NCBI GenBank assembly: GCA_045226255.1
Contig: JBGVCG010000011.1
Coordinates: forward strand, 1 to 64,000
Source: UBA1181 sp045226255
GTDB taxonomy: Bacteria; Bacteroidota; Bacteroidia; Bacteroidales; Paludibacteraceae
Length of the DNA stretch: 64,000 nucleotides
Reading direction: 5' to 3'
The notes below the pieces were generated by a model. It made no database searches, was not told the origin of the DNA, and saw nothing but the letters and a program-made list of their open reading frames with translations. A program made the translations under genes and the position numbers. Every line of letters starts with the position of its first letter. Positions within the stretch are counted from its first letter, which is position 1. Shown here piece after piece: positions 33,301 through 43,146 of the stretch.

Positions 33301-33846
33301 ATGGATTTAACGGTCTTTTTTATCATCTTCATTTTTTTCCTATCGGGCTTAGGCTTTATCGCCCACGAGGTGGAGGAGATCCTCACCCAACATGATTGGA
33401 TGCAGAGAAACGCAGCGACCCTAAAGCAACAGTTCCCTAAGTTGGAAAAAGAGTTTGACCATCTGCTCACGATGGACACCAAAGCGTTCGCATTTGCCGT
33501 GTTAGAGGAGGCTATCGTAATCGTGCTGGCAATCTACCTACCCCTACACATGAATTGGACAGACATAATACCCATCGGCATTTTCCTCGCATACACCCTG
33601 CATCTGCTGGTTCATATCATCCAAGGGATTATCTTCCATGGTTATATTCCCGGGTTGGTAACCGCTTGCATAACATTCCCCATTTATGCATACGTCATAT
33701 ATTTCTTCATCTCTATATCAAATTACTCCAGTTACACAGATGCCTTCCCGTTTATCTTAGCCGGATTGGCGGGCTCATGCTTCCTGCTGGTGAATCTTCT
33801 GTTCTCCCATTGGCTCGGGAAAAAGATCAGCTCGCTTTTTAAATAA
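33301..33846 (+). CDS. HXXEE-domain integral membrane protein
   Basis: The protein has 181 residues. GFIAHEVEEILTQHDW near residue 20 is the HxxEE motif of a small membrane-protein family of unknown function, thought to bind metal through the His and Glu residues. Four or five hydrophobic helices follow (for example VLEEAIVIVLAIYLPL and FILAGLAGSCFLLVNLLF). It is the second gene of a pair with the membrane-tethered LRR protein and ends before a bidirectional terminator. Confidence 0.75.
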   Translation: MDLTVFFIIFIFFLSGLGFIAHEVEEILTQHDWMQRNAATLKQQFPKLEKEFDHLLTMDTKAFAFAVLEEAIVIVLAIYLPLHMNWTDIIPIGIFLAYTLHLLVHIIQGIIFHGYIPGLVTACITFPIYAYVIYFFISISNYSSYTDAFPFILAGLAGSCFLLVNLLFSHWLGKKISSLFK

Positions 33847-33885
33847 AAAAAACTTCGTTTTTCCCCCGCTGGGCGCATACAAAAA

Positions 33886-33936
33886 CCCCACACATGGCCT
33901 AGGGCGTTGCCTTGGACGATGTGTGGGGATATTTTT
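33886..33936. terminator. bidirectional terminator built from a REP-like unit
   Basis: CCCCACACAT (33886-33895) pairs with ATGTGTGGGG (33919-33928), flanked by AAAAA on the left and ATATTTTT on the right. The loop contains GGCCTAGGGCGTTGCCTTGG, which is the palindrome of the REP-like repeats found among the serpin genes. It lies between two convergent genes. Confidence 0.75.
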
Positions 33937-33959
33937 AGACTGTAGGGTGCGTGGAGTGC

Positions 33960-36900
33960 CTACTTCCCTTCCTCCACCCGTATCCGTACGCTTCCCGTGT
34001 TCGTCAGGAACTCAGGCGCATAGAGGCATTGGGCGGAAGTGATACCGTTGCAGTAGTCGCCCGCATGGGTCACCCAGAGCGGGTATTCGAAGACGTAGGT
34101 GCCCTTCGAAAGATGGTCGAAGAAGTAGTACATGGCGGCATCCTTCGGCGACTGGTAGTAGCAGGTGCCTTCGCTGCAGCGGTAGCCGGAGAGTTGTCGG
34201 GTAGGCTCCAGACAACTGGCCCTTTGGTCCTTCAGGGAGACATAGTCCATGTCGCGGTCGGTACGCAACGTCAGGCGCACCACCAATCTATCGCCCACCG
34301 AGAGCTTCGTGCCCTCGTTGATCTGCTTCAGGACAGACTTGCCGTTCTCGCGCACCTCCAGCATCACCATCTTCTCCACGTGGAGGGCGGTCTTGTTCTT
34401 CCAGACCTTGTCGATATCCTCCTCGAACTGCCAGTAGAGCGCACCCCAGGAGATGTTGCCGCCCGCTTCGCTCTTCAGCTCCACATGGCCCATGTCCGGC
34501 TTCACATCGTCACCCTTGATGTACTCCGTGAAGTAGCCCGTGCCCGCCTCGGCTTTCTCAGGCTGGACGGCCTTGCCTCCCAGCTTGATGGTCACCTGGT
34601 TATCGTTGGAGAGCCAGTCGGAACCGCTCAAGAGCAGCACGTTCAAGGCATCCACGTTGGCGATCGTATTGTCCCAATTCTGCGTACGTTTCTGGTTGAG
34701 CAGCCACAGGCGCATCTCGTCCTGTTCCTGCACCTTAGGGTCTACCACCTCCAAGGCCTCCATGATGCGCGTATGGGTGGAGACTGCAGCGTCGGACCAT
34801 AGGTAACCGCTCGTGTTCTTCTGCCAGAACATGCCCATCTCGTCGGTCGTCGTGGAGAACTCACGGAGCGACTCCACGATTGTCTTCGCCAGTTCCTTGT
34901 CACCGCCCCGCTGGAAAGCGATGGCCGCCAACGCCTTGCCGTAGAGGGAGAACTCCTTCCAGGAATCCTTCGCTAAGCCGTAGTAGAACGAGAAGGCCTC
35001 CTTCGCCTTGTTGTCCAATGCCACCTCCGAGAAGAGGCTACGGACTTGGAAGTAGTAGAGATCGGTCATGCACACGTAAGCCAGTTTCTTGTAATCCTTC
35101 GGGTGATGTTTCTTCAGGTACTCATATTTCTCCCGCAGCTCGTTGTCCAAGAAACGGATCGAAGCATCGTACCGCGCTTTTTGCAACAATGCGTCATTCG
35201 CGATGCCCTCCTTGCGCAGACGGCCGAGGTTGTCGAGCACGAAGAGCGTGGTGTGTGTGCTCGGGTAGATATGCGGTTCCACGCACTTGAACCAAGTGTA
35301 TGCGCCGCTTTCCAGACGGAACTCCATCAGTTTGTCGAACCATAAGGTGCATTTGTTCTGCAGGTCGTTCACGTCGAAAAGCGTGGAGAGGCGTTGTTTC
35401 ATCTCCGTCTCGTCCTTGGCCTCCATCACCCAAGGCGACTCGTTCAGCAGGATGTTCTTCACGTCCTGGTTCTTCTCCAGGTTGGAGAGGAGCGTCTGCT
35501 TGTCCATGCCCTGTTGCTTCCACGTGTTGATCACGTTGAAGATCTTCGGGTTAGACTTCGCGATATGATGCGACAACAAAGATGCGAAGTGTGCGGCGGA
35601 ATAGCTCACCGCGTTCTCATGCTCCACCGACGCCACCGAAGGCAGCGCCTGCACGGCGTACCAGATAGGGTCCTTCGCGAACTCGAGCTTCAGGAAGCGG
35701 GAGGAGAGCGTGGTGGATTGGTTGTTCACTAGGTTATCGAACGTGTAGTTCTTCGTCTGTCCGCCCCTCACGTAGAGCGGCAGGGACTGCGTCACGACCA
35801 TGCGGTCGGAGAGGATAGGGAGCAAGGTCTGCTCCGCATCCGAGAAGTTGCCCGCCACGGCGGAGGTGCGCATCAGCACGGCATCCCTATCACGAGGCAC
35901 GTCGAACGTCCAAGTGGCCGCCGTGTTCTTGCCTGCCTCCACAGCGAACTGGGCATTCAGTTTTGCGACCACCTTCTCCGTCACAGGGTCCAGCAGTTCC
36001 ATGAGGGCGGTTCCGTTTATCGCGGACTCGGAGAGGTTGATGACCTTGGCGGATAGCACGCAACGGTCGCCCTTGCGCAGGAAGCGAGGCAGGTTAGGGG
36101 AAATCATGAAATCCTTTTGGGTCACCATCTCTTCAGACATCTGTCCGAAGAAGAGGTCCTTGGTATGCGCCAGGGCCTTGAAGTTCCAGCGGGTGAGGCT
36201 CTCCGGCATCTCGAAGGAGAACTGCACATTACCCTCCTTGTCTGTACGGAGTTGCGGATAGAAGAAGGCGGTCTCGGAGAAATTCTTACGTACCTGCGGC
36301 GCAGGTGCATCATTTTTCTCAGGTTCAGGGAATTCAGGCTCTGGCTCTGGTTCAGGAACCGGCTCCCCATCATCAGCCATCACATCAGCCTCTTCTAGAT
36401 CTACTATGTTAGCATTGTCCGTGAGATCATACATCGCATTCGAAGCCATCGCCATCTTCATCATAGGCGGAGCCGCCATACCATCCTCGCATTTAGCTCC
36501 ACCACAGAATGATCTATAATTATACCTCCTATATCCCTCCGGCAGTTCTATGAACCGATCAAACGACCAGCTTATATCCTCGACATAAGATCCCCAAACG
36601 TAGGAAAGAGAGGCTTGCGTCCATTGGTACGTATCCCAAGAAGAGAAGCGGAACCATCTGCGATAGATTGGGAAGAAAGACCAGTCATGTCCACTGAATT
36701 GGTCCAACGAGGCGTCATACATCGCCGCCATCACCTCCGCCTGTCTCTCTTTCGGCAGGGTGAGTGTCCAAGTCTCCTTCGAGCCTGGCAGCATCTTATT
36801 CCTGAAGACGGAGAGTTTGATCGGCAATGCCTTAGACTCCTGTTGTTTCTTGATGGTGAATTGCGACTCGTGGCAAAACCCTTCACTCACGAGGAAGAAC

Positions 36901-39737
36901 TTAACGTTCAGATTCTCACCGTTCTTCTCCTCCAGTTTAAAGGAGAGATTCTTTATTTCATCGTTCAAGCCAATCCAGCGTTTCTCCACCTCACCCTGCT
37001 CATCGTTCACCACCATGAGCAGATGAGCATCCTTCAGCGAGGAGCCGACACGCACCGTGTGTTTCTTCCCATACGGCAGGGAGACATCCTGCACATCCTC
37101 GGTCCACAAGATCGTATGCACAGGCGGGCGCTTATCATCCTTGCGGTAGAGCACCATCTCGTAGGAGGCGGTCACCTCCCTGTTTTTTTCGTCCAAGGCC
37201 TTCAGGTTCACCTTGTAGGCACCGGAGAGCCACTTCTTCGTGTCCACGTTCAATGTGAACGCTCCCTCCTTGTCGGAAAGGACACTACCGGTAGCCACAG
37301 AGGCACTGTCGCGCAACACCTCATACGACACGTTCACGACCTGACCTTCACCATCCAGATTGGAAATCCTATAACGTTTAGATGGGAAATCATCCAACTG
37401 CATACCTGTCTGCGAATCAGTGGAGAAGAAGAGCGAACGGTCGACCACCGATAGGTAAATTGAGGATTCATGCGTCTCTCCATTCGCATCCGTCACTTTC
37501 GCATAGACTTTGTAGCGGTAGAAGGAAAGGCCCTCGTCCTTCTCATTCTTCTGAGCCAGGAAAGAGATGTCGAACGAACCATCGTCCGCCACCTCGCAGG
37601 TTCCCTCCGTCACTGTCGCATCGTCCCCCATGAAAGTAGAGGAACACCACCATGCGTAAGTACGGGCAACGGAGTACTCCACCTTGGCGCCAGAGACCGG
37701 TGTGCCCAACAAATAATCCGCACGACCCTTCACCGTGATGGAGTCACCGAAGGAGAAGGCATTTGTCGGACGGGTCATCTTCACCTCGAAAGTAGGTCGC
37801 TTATACTCCTCGACACGGATGAACTCAGACCCGTACGATTCCACTTCAATCCTAAAATCTCCTGATAATCCACCCGCAGGAATGACAAAGGAAGAGGCGA
37901 TGGAGCCGAACTCGTTCGTCTTCAAGTTCTGTTCCGAGATTATTTGTCCATTCGCATCGTAAATAGCCACTTTCAGCTCTTTATCCGCAATCACCTCGAC
38001 AGCCTTCCTTTCCAGCTTGTACAAGATAGCCTTGTAGTAAACCGTTTGGGAAGGACGATAGATGCCCCGATCCGTGAAGATAGAGACATACGTTCCCTTA
38101 TTATCATTGGCGCGTGAGCCTCCACTGTAGTAATAGCGGTACAAGGAATACGTGTCAGGAGACAAGAAGCGGTCATTGCCCTCCGTAAAGCAGGTGCTGA
38201 CATATCCCCCCTTGCCAGGGAGCGTGATCGTCGAGAAGCCGGAAGGATCGGTGGACGCCTCCGCCAGGATCTCAGCCTCTTCGTTATTGTTATTGTTCTT
38301 AACTGTCAGATTCACATTCTGTTTCGGCGCACCATTTTTAGCGTCCACCACGACATAATCCGAAACGATATTCTCCTCATTCTGACGGCTACGTGTCTGT
38401 AGGTAGAAGAGGTTGGAGACCTCAAAATCCATGTATTGTTGAGGCTTGGAGACCAGTTCGACACGGTACATCCCGAAGTCGAGGGCAGGCAGTTCGACGA
38501 ACGTATCCCGCGACACGCAGTAGTTAGTCTTAGGCAGATCGTAGGAGAAAGATTGCGTTGGGAATTTCTTATCCTTCCCGATCTTATCCTTGTTCATCGA
38601 CTTATATTCAAACGAGGAAGGGACATCCAGACGGAAGAGTTTCAGTTCCACGGTCTTCAAATTCGCATAGCTGATCTTCAGACGCACCTTATCCGTGGAA
38701 TAAACCTTCTCGTTTTCCACCGAGACGGAGACACTTGCACGATTCAGTCTCTCGACAATCTCTTTCAACCCATTTATTTTATCATGCTTAGGGAAGTCCT
38801 TGATGCCCTCCGTACAAATATCCATCAACCGTTGAGGCAGTTTCGAGTCCTCCGGCAAATCACACAAGGACACATCTCGCTCCAGTTCTTTGCACAAGGC
38901 GATGCGCACCAATATCGAGGCACGCTCCTTTTTCGTCTCCTCCAGGAAAGCCTCCAACTCCGAGACGAGCGGAGCACGGTTCTCCTTCCCTTCGTACATA
39001 AGAGACATGAGCCCCAACTTAGTCAGCACGTAGGCGTCACGCTCCTTGTCGTTCGCATGGAAAGCCACCCACTCCTTCATATATTTCTCCCTTACCTCGG
39101 AGGAGATGAATTTCGACGCATCATAACCAAACGAACCCTCTACTCCCAGCATATCGTTGAGGAGCAAATCGTAGAGCGTAGGGTAATAGATACGGCTATC
39201 CTCACCTTCCCGCAGGATGGCCTCATAATCAGTGGAAGGAACAGCTTTCAGCTTCTCGTTGGAGAGGGCACCGAACGAGTATTCACGGACCTTCTTGATG
39301 AAGATATTGGAAGTCCATTCCTTGATGTCCTCCGGCTCATAGTCTCCCAGGTCCGTCCGCCGGTCGATGGCGAAAGCGTCCCGTTGATAATATTTCAAGT
39401 ATAACTGGCCGATCATGTAGGTGGCGACGGAACGGGCCACATCGTCCTTCGTCCGCTGCTGGAATTGTTTCATCTCCTCCAGACAATCCACGAAGGCGGA
39501 GTCTGATATGTAATTCTTCGCATTGCCCCTAGTGATGATACTACGGATTTGTTGGGGAGCGTTTCCCTCCGATTTCGCATGCTTCTCGATAGCATCCACC
39601 TTAGAGAGAGCGGACTTCGGGTTGGACTGCATGAGCTCGTCCACAGCCTTCCATTCCTTGGAATAGTTGAAAGAAGAAAATAGTCCCCACATAAACACCA
39701 AACAGATTAACGTTAAACAAAAAGATCCTCTTCTCAT
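33960..39737 (-). CDS. alpha-2-macroglobulin family protein without thioester
   Basis: The protein has 1925 residues with an N-terminal signal segment (CLTLICLVFMWGLFSSF). A helical N-terminal part (about 30-330) precedes the macroglobulin domains: FTDRGIYRPSQTVYYKAILY near 554 is the MG2/MG3 signature, and TAFFYPQLRTDKEGNVQFSF near 1159 begins the A2M domain with SLTRWNFKALAHT. A Pro/Glu linker (EPVPEPEPEPEFPEP) stands at about 1120. In the thioester domain, near 1370, the place of the usual GCxEQ is taken by VASVEHENAVSYSA: the Cys and Gln are missing, so it cannot trap proteases covalently. It probably acts as a non-covalent cage or envelope guard. No pbpC is adjacent. A C-terminal receptor-like MG domain is present. 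Confidence 0.92.
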   Translation of the reverse strand: MRRGSFCLTLICLVFMWGLFSSFNYSKEWKAVDELMQSNPKSALSKVDAIEKHAKSEGNAPQQIRSIITRGNAKNYISDSAFVDCLEEMKQFQQRTKDDVARSVATYMIGQLYLKYYQRDAFAIDRRTDLGDYEPEDIKEWTSNIFIKKVREYSFGALSNEKLKAVPSTDYEAILREGEDSRIYYPTLYDLLLNDMLGVEGSFGYDASKFISSEVREKYMKEWVAFHANDKERDAYVLTKLGLMSLMYEGKENRAPLVSELEAFLEETKKERASILVRIALCKELERDVSLCDLPEDSKLPQRLMDICTEGIKDFPKHDKINGLKEIVERLNRASVSVSVENEKVYSTDKVRLKISYANLKTVELKLFRLDVPSSFEYKSMNKDKIGKDKKFPTQSFSYDLPKTNYCVSRDTFVELPALDFGMYRVELVSKPQQYMDFEVSNLFYLQTRSRQNEENIVSDYVVVDAKNGAPKQNVNLTVKNNNNNEEAEILAEASTDPSGFSTITLPGKGGYVSTCFTEGNDRFLSPDTYSLYRYYYSGGSRANDNKGTYVSIFTDRGIYRPSQTVYYKAILYKLERKAVEVIADKELKVAIYDANGQIISEQNLKTNEFGSIASSFVIPAGGLSGDFRIEVESYGSEFIRVEEYKRPTFEVKMTRPTNAFSFGDSITVKGRADYLLGTPVSGAKVEYSVARTYAWWCSSTFMGDDATVTEGTCEVADDGSFDISFLAQKNEKDEGLSFYRYKVYAKVTDANGETHESSIYLSVVDRSLFFSTDSQTGMQLDDFPSKRYRISNLDGEGQVVNVSYEVLRDSASVATGSVLSDKEGAFTLNVDTKKWLSGAYKVNLKALDEKNREVTASYEMVLYRKDDKRPPVHTILWTEDVQDVSLPYGKKHTVRVGSSLKDAHLLMVVNDEQGEVEKRWIGLNDEIKNLSFKLEEKNGENLNVKFFLVSEGFCHESQFTIKKQQESKALPIKLSVFRNKMLPGSKETWTLTLPKERQAEVMAAMYDASLDQFSGHDWSFFPIYRRWFRFSSWDTYQWTQASLSYVWGSYVEDISWSFDRFIELPEGYRRYNYRSFCGGAKCEDGMAAPPMMKMAMASNAMYDLTDNANIVDLEEADVMADDGEPVPEPEPEPEFPEPEKNDAPAPQVRKNFSETAFFYPQLRTDKEGNVQFSFEMPESLTRWNFKALAHTKDLFFGQMSEEMVTQKDFMISPNLPRFLRKGDRCVLSAKVINLSESAINGTALMELLDPVTEKVVAKLNAQFAVEAGKNTAATWTFDVPRDRDAVLMRTSAVAGNFSDAEQTLLPILSDRMVVTQSLPLYVRGGQTKNYTFDNLVNNQSTTLSSRFLKLEFAKDPIWYAVQALPSVASVEHENAVSYSAAHFASLLSHHIAKSNPKIFNVINTWKQQGMDKQTLLSNLEKNQDVKNILLNESPWVMEAKDETEMKQRLSTLFDVNDLQNKCTLWFDKLMEFRLESGAYTWFKCVEPHIYPSTHTTLFVLDNLGRLRKEGIANDALLQKARYDASIRFLDNELREKYEYLKKHHPKDYKKLAYVCMTDLYYFQVRSLFSEVALDNKAKEAFSFYYGLAKDSWKEFSLYGKALAAIAFQRGGDKELAKTIVESLREFSTTTDEMGMFWQKNTSGYLWSDAAVSTHTRIMEALEVVDPKVQEQDEMRLWLLNQKRTQNWDNTIANVDALNVLLLSGSDWLSNDNQVTIKLGGKAVQPEKAEAGTGYFTEYIKGDDVKPDMGHVELKSEAGGNISWGALYWQFEEDIDKVWKNKTALHVEKMVMLEVRENGKSVLKQINEGTKLSVGDRLVVRLTLRTDRDMDYVSLKDQRASCLEPTRQLSGYRCSEGTCYYQSPKDAAMYYFFDHLSKGTYVFEYPLWVTHAGDYCNGITSAQCLYAPEFLTNTGSVRIRVEEGK

Positions 39738-39840
39738 AAATTAGATATTTTATCCTACTAAGTTATAAAAGAATTATGTAATTTACTATTTTATGATTTA
39801 CAAATTACGATTTGCGGTGTTCGGGGATATTTACAACTAA
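39738..39840. other. AT-rich leader of the alpha-2-macroglobulin gene
   Basis: Degenerate words of the TTTACTATTTTATGATTTACAAATT family are seen here. No exact TAnnTTTG box was found on the minus strand. Confidence 0.35.
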
Positions 39841-39960
39841 CGGGGGAACATACATGAATGCACATCCCCCCCGCTAAAAACAGGGGTTTACACCCCTGCC
39901 TGTGATGTGGTCGCCCCATTGGGGCTCAGGGTGTACGCATCATATGGGGATCACCCCCCA
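39841..39960 (-). repeat. REP-like palindromic repeat, second subtype, copy 6
   Basis: Read on the minus strand it has GATGCGTACACCC, GAGCCCCAATGGGGC and CAGGGGTGTAAACCCCTG, the modules of the copy at 14189-14316. It is almost identical to the copy at 42999-43116, and both lie just downstream of an LRR gene. Confidence 0.8.
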
Positions 39961-39996
39961 AGCAACTCTTAATTTTTAACTCTTAATTCCTAATTA

Positions 39997-42840
39997 TCAA
40001 AGTATTACCTTCACGCTCTTCGCCTCTGTCTTAACAACGAACATTCCCTTGCCAGGCAAGACGAAACGGACAGTCTCATTCTCCTTGCCCTGCGCGCTAC
40101 GCAACAATTTACCGTTGAGGTCATAGACCTCGATGCGGCCCTCAGCGCCACGCACGAAAAGGGAGAGGTTCTCCGTCCAGATGGCGCAATCGGTTGAGGC
40201 GAGGTTCTCCGTACCGGTTTGTTCAGAAATTTTCACGGTCCAGCCCTCAGGTATTCTGTTTATGCCGTACTCCTGAGGCAATTCTTTCGGGCAGATGAAA
40301 GTGCCGGTAGGGGCTACGCCAGCGACCCATGAATTGTCCATTCCCTCCCACTCCGAGAAACTGACCTTGATTTGGGAGATGCTATGGCAGCTGTCGAACA
40401 TATTTTCGTAGCATCCCTCCACCAATTTTGTGGCAGGGAGTTCCGGCGCCTGTGTCAGGTTGGTGCATTCCGCAAACATGGTGGCATAGCAGTATTGACT
40501 CAATTCTATGGCTGGGAGTTCCGGCGCTTGAGTCAGGCTGGTACAATATCCGAACATCCTCATGTAGCATTCTTGTTGCAGTGATGTGGCAGGGAGTTCC
40601 GGCGCCTTCTTCAGGTCGACGCATCCTGCGAACATTAGCACGTAGCATCCTTGTCGCAGTGATGTGGCGGGGAGTTCCGGCGCTTCAATCAGGTTGGCGC
40701 AGTTTTGAAATAATCCCTCAAAGCAAAAATCGGAGGGTATCGTCTTGCTTACACCTGCTGCGTCGATCAGGCTCATGATGCTTCCGCTGGCGGCGACGGA
40801 ACCGGTCATGGCGAAATGTATGCCATTGTTTCCACGGACGATAAGTCCATCAGGGTTGTACCCCCTCAGTAAAGCTTTGTCGCCTTTCTTTCCCAGCGTG
40901 ATCGTATCGATACCTATGAGTGGTGCCCATGTTTGTCCATTGTCCAAGGAGTATTGGATATTAGGGTATAGCATCAAGAAATAGGGATCATCTTGTGTTA
41001 TGCAGAAGGAAGAACTGTCCATTTCGGCGGTGAAGGTGAGGTAGTTGAAATTCTCCGTCCGCCATCCCTCAGGGATCCGATCGGTGCCATATTCCTTCGC
41101 CAATTTCTGTGGTGAGATGAAGGTGCCGGAAGGGGCGACATTGGAGAGCCAGTTGAGGGTCGCTTCGGAATCCGTCCAATCGCTGAAGCTCACGTTGACC
41201 AAGGAAAGGGTTCCGCAACCGTCGAACATTGAATCGTAGCAATGTGCGGCAAGCTTCATGGCAGATAGCACAGGCGTCTGTGTCAGGCCGGTGCAACCTT
41301 GGAACATCTTCTGGTAGCAGCCTTCGGTCAGGGTCGTGGCGGAAAGGATCGGCGCGCGTTTCAGGCATTGGCATTGCTCGAATAGTCCATAAAAACAATA
41401 AGGGTTCGGGATGGTCTGGCATGCGCCTATGCCGTCGATCAGGCTCATCACGTTACCGTCGGCTTCGATGGAGCCGGACATGACGAATTGGGTGTGGTTC
41501 TCTTCTCCCCAGGAGAATCCCTGAGGGTTATATCCTTTCATCATTGCCTGGTCATATTTCGCCAAGACGATTTTCTCGCCGGAGATGAGAGGGGACCAAG
41601 TCCGGCCACTGTCCAAGGAGTATTGCAGGTCGGGGATGGAGTCGCCCCACGTCATGATCCCGAAGGAGGAGCTGTCCTCCTTGGCGGTGAAGGTGAGGTA
41701 GTCGAAGAATACCAGTTCCCAACCCTCCGGGATATTGTTTACGTTATAATCCTTGGCTGTTCCCCGAGGGCAAATAAAGATGCCGGTGGGAGCCACGTTG
41801 GCGACCCATGATTGGCTGTACATATCTTCGACGAGTCCCCATTGGGTATAGCCTATCCTTATCTTGGACAGACTGGTGCAACCGTCGAACATATTCTTGT
41901 AGCAATCTTTGACCAGTACCTTGGCGGGTAGCTCAGGAGCCTCCTTCAGGCTGGTGCATTTCTCGAACATTCCAGAGTAGCAATTATAATCCAAGGTAGT
42001 GGCGGGAAGTTCCGGTGCCTGTGTTAGATTGGTGCATCTGCCAAACATGCCCATGTAACAATGGCTACCCAGAGTGGTGGCGGGAAGTTTGGGGGCTTTC
42101 GCCAAGCTGGTGCAACTAGCGAACATTACGTTATAGCACCCCTCAGCCAAAGTGGTGGCGGGAAGTTCCGGCGCCTGCGTCAGAGAAGTGCAACCAGCGA
42201 ACATTCCCAAATAGCAACTTTCAGCCAATGTGGTGGCGGGAAGAGCGGGTGCCTGCGTCAGAGAAGTGCAACCAGAGAACATACTCTCATAACAAGATTT
42301 AGCCAATGTGGTGGCGGGGAGTTCCGGCGCCTGCGTCAGGTTGGTGCATTCCGCGAACATTTCGTGGTAGCAACCGTCAGTTAGAGTGGTGGCGGAGAGT
42401 TCCGGCGCCTGTGTCAGCGCTTGGCAATTATAGAACAAATCGCAGAAACAGTATGGGTTGGGAATCACTTTACTTTCCCCTGTGCTATCGATCAGGCTCA
42501 TCACACTACCGCTGGCGGCGATGGAACCGGTCATGGAGAAATGGGTGGCAATCTCTGGGTATTCAGTGAAATGCTCCGGGTTGTATCCCTTCAACAAGGC
42601 CTTGTCTCCCTTCTTATTCAAAGTGACCGTGTCTGTTCCCGAAAGGGTGGTCCATGTCTCTCCGTTGTCCAAGGAATAGCGGACATCAGGGAAGGTTTGG
42701 AAATGATCAAGAGGAGGAAAAATATAATTGCCTATTGTGAAGGTGGAACTGTCTTCTTGGGCGGTGAAGGTGAGATAATTGGCCGCAAAACCATTATAGG
42801 CACACAGCAACATGAACAATAACGTGATTCTTCTATTCAT
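39997..42840 (-). CDS. secreted cysteine-containing LRR-like surface protein A
   Basis: The protein has 947 residues. Signal peptide MNRRITLLFMLLCAYNGFAA. Three blocks follow, each starting with a beta domain NYLTFTAQEDSSTF...YSLDNGETW...GDKALLKGYNP, then repeats of 23 residues with the consensus LTQAPELPATTLAEGCYxxMF and GCTS, and a closing block WVANVAPTGTFICP...YGxxxIPEGW. The last 70 residues (IEVYDLNGKLLRSAQGKE, GMFVVKTEAKSVKVIL) look like a T9SS-type tail or its relic. Surface exposure and ligand binding are inferred from the BspA-like family. The 69-base DNA periodicity at 40428-42384 comes from the repeats. It is paralogous to the next upstream gene. Confidence 0.82.
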   Translation of the reverse strand: MNRRITLLFMLLCAYNGFAANYLTFTAQEDSSTFTIGNYIFPPLDHFQTFPDVRYSLDNGETWTTLSGTDTVTLNKKGDKALLKGYNPEHFTEYPEIATHFSMTGSIAASGSVMSLIDSTGESKVIPNPYCFCDLFYNCQALTQAPELSATTLTDGCYHEMFAECTNLTQAPELPATTLAKSCYESMFSGCTSLTQAPALPATTLAESCYLGMFAGCTSLTQAPELPATTLAEGCYNVMFASCTSLAKAPKLPATTLGSHCYMGMFGRCTNLTQAPELPATTLDYNCYSGMFEKCTSLKEAPELPAKVLVKDCYKNMFDGCTSLSKIRIGYTQWGLVEDMYSQSWVANVAPTGIFICPRGTAKDYNVNNIPEGWELVFFDYLTFTAKEDSSSFGIMTWGDSIPDLQYSLDSGRTWSPLISGEKIVLAKYDQAMMKGYNPQGFSWGEENHTQFVMSGSIEADGNVMSLIDGIGACQTIPNPYCFYGLFEQCQCLKRAPILSATTLTEGCYQKMFQGCTGLTQTPVLSAMKLAAHCYDSMFDGCGTLSLVNVSFSDWTDSEATLNWLSNVAPSGTFISPQKLAKEYGTDRIPEGWRTENFNYLTFTAEMDSSSFCITQDDPYFLMLYPNIQYSLDNGQTWAPLIGIDTITLGKKGDKALLRGYNPDGLIVRGNNGIHFAMTGSVAASGSIMSLIDAAGVSKTIPSDFCFEGLFQNCANLIEAPELPATSLRQGCYVLMFAGCVDLKKAPELPATSLQQECYMRMFGYCTSLTQAPELPAIELSQYCYATMFAECTNLTQAPELPATKLVEGCYENMFDSCHSISQIKVSFSEWEGMDNSWVAGVAPTGTFICPKELPQEYGINRIPEGWTVKISEQTGTENLASTDCAIWTENLSLFVRGAEGRIEVYDLNGKLLRSAQGKENETVRFVLPGKGMFVVKTEAKSVKVIL

Positions 42841-42998
42841 AATACCCTGAATTTATGTTTACTACATGAAAACATGAAAAGCGTAACGTTGCATCCATAC
42901 CCCATGTGCAACGATTGTTGATTTTAAATATTCAACAAAAATAATAAAATAAATGAAGATACGTAATGATTATTTTACAATTTACGATTTACTAATAA
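42841..42998 (-). other. leader region of LRR gene A
   Basis: On the minus strand TATTTTTG (42943-42936) fits TAnnTTTG, but no TTTG is found at the correct distance. The rest of the 306-base gap to 43146 is taken by REP-like copy 7. Confidence 0.35.
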
Positions 42999-43116
42999 CG
43001 GGGGAACATACATGTATGCACATCCCCCCGCTAAAAACATGGGTTTACACCCCTGCCTGTGATGTGGTCGCCCCATTGGGGCTCAGGGTGTACGCATCAT
43101 ATGGGGATCACTCCCC
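42999..43116 (-). repeat. REP-like palindromic repeat, second subtype, copy 7
   Basis: It is almost identical to 39841-39960 over its whole length, including the flanking AACTCTTAATTCTTAATT words and the start of the gene tail. This extended identity shows that gene ends and downstream repeats were copied as a unit. Confidence 0.8.
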
Positions 43117-43146
43117 AAGCAACTCTTAATTCTTAATTCTTAATTA

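Noticed and set aside
33960..39737. Possible pbpC/A2M cell-wall guard pair as in Proteobacteria
   Set aside because: No penicillin-binding protein gene is adjacent to the A2M gene in this window.
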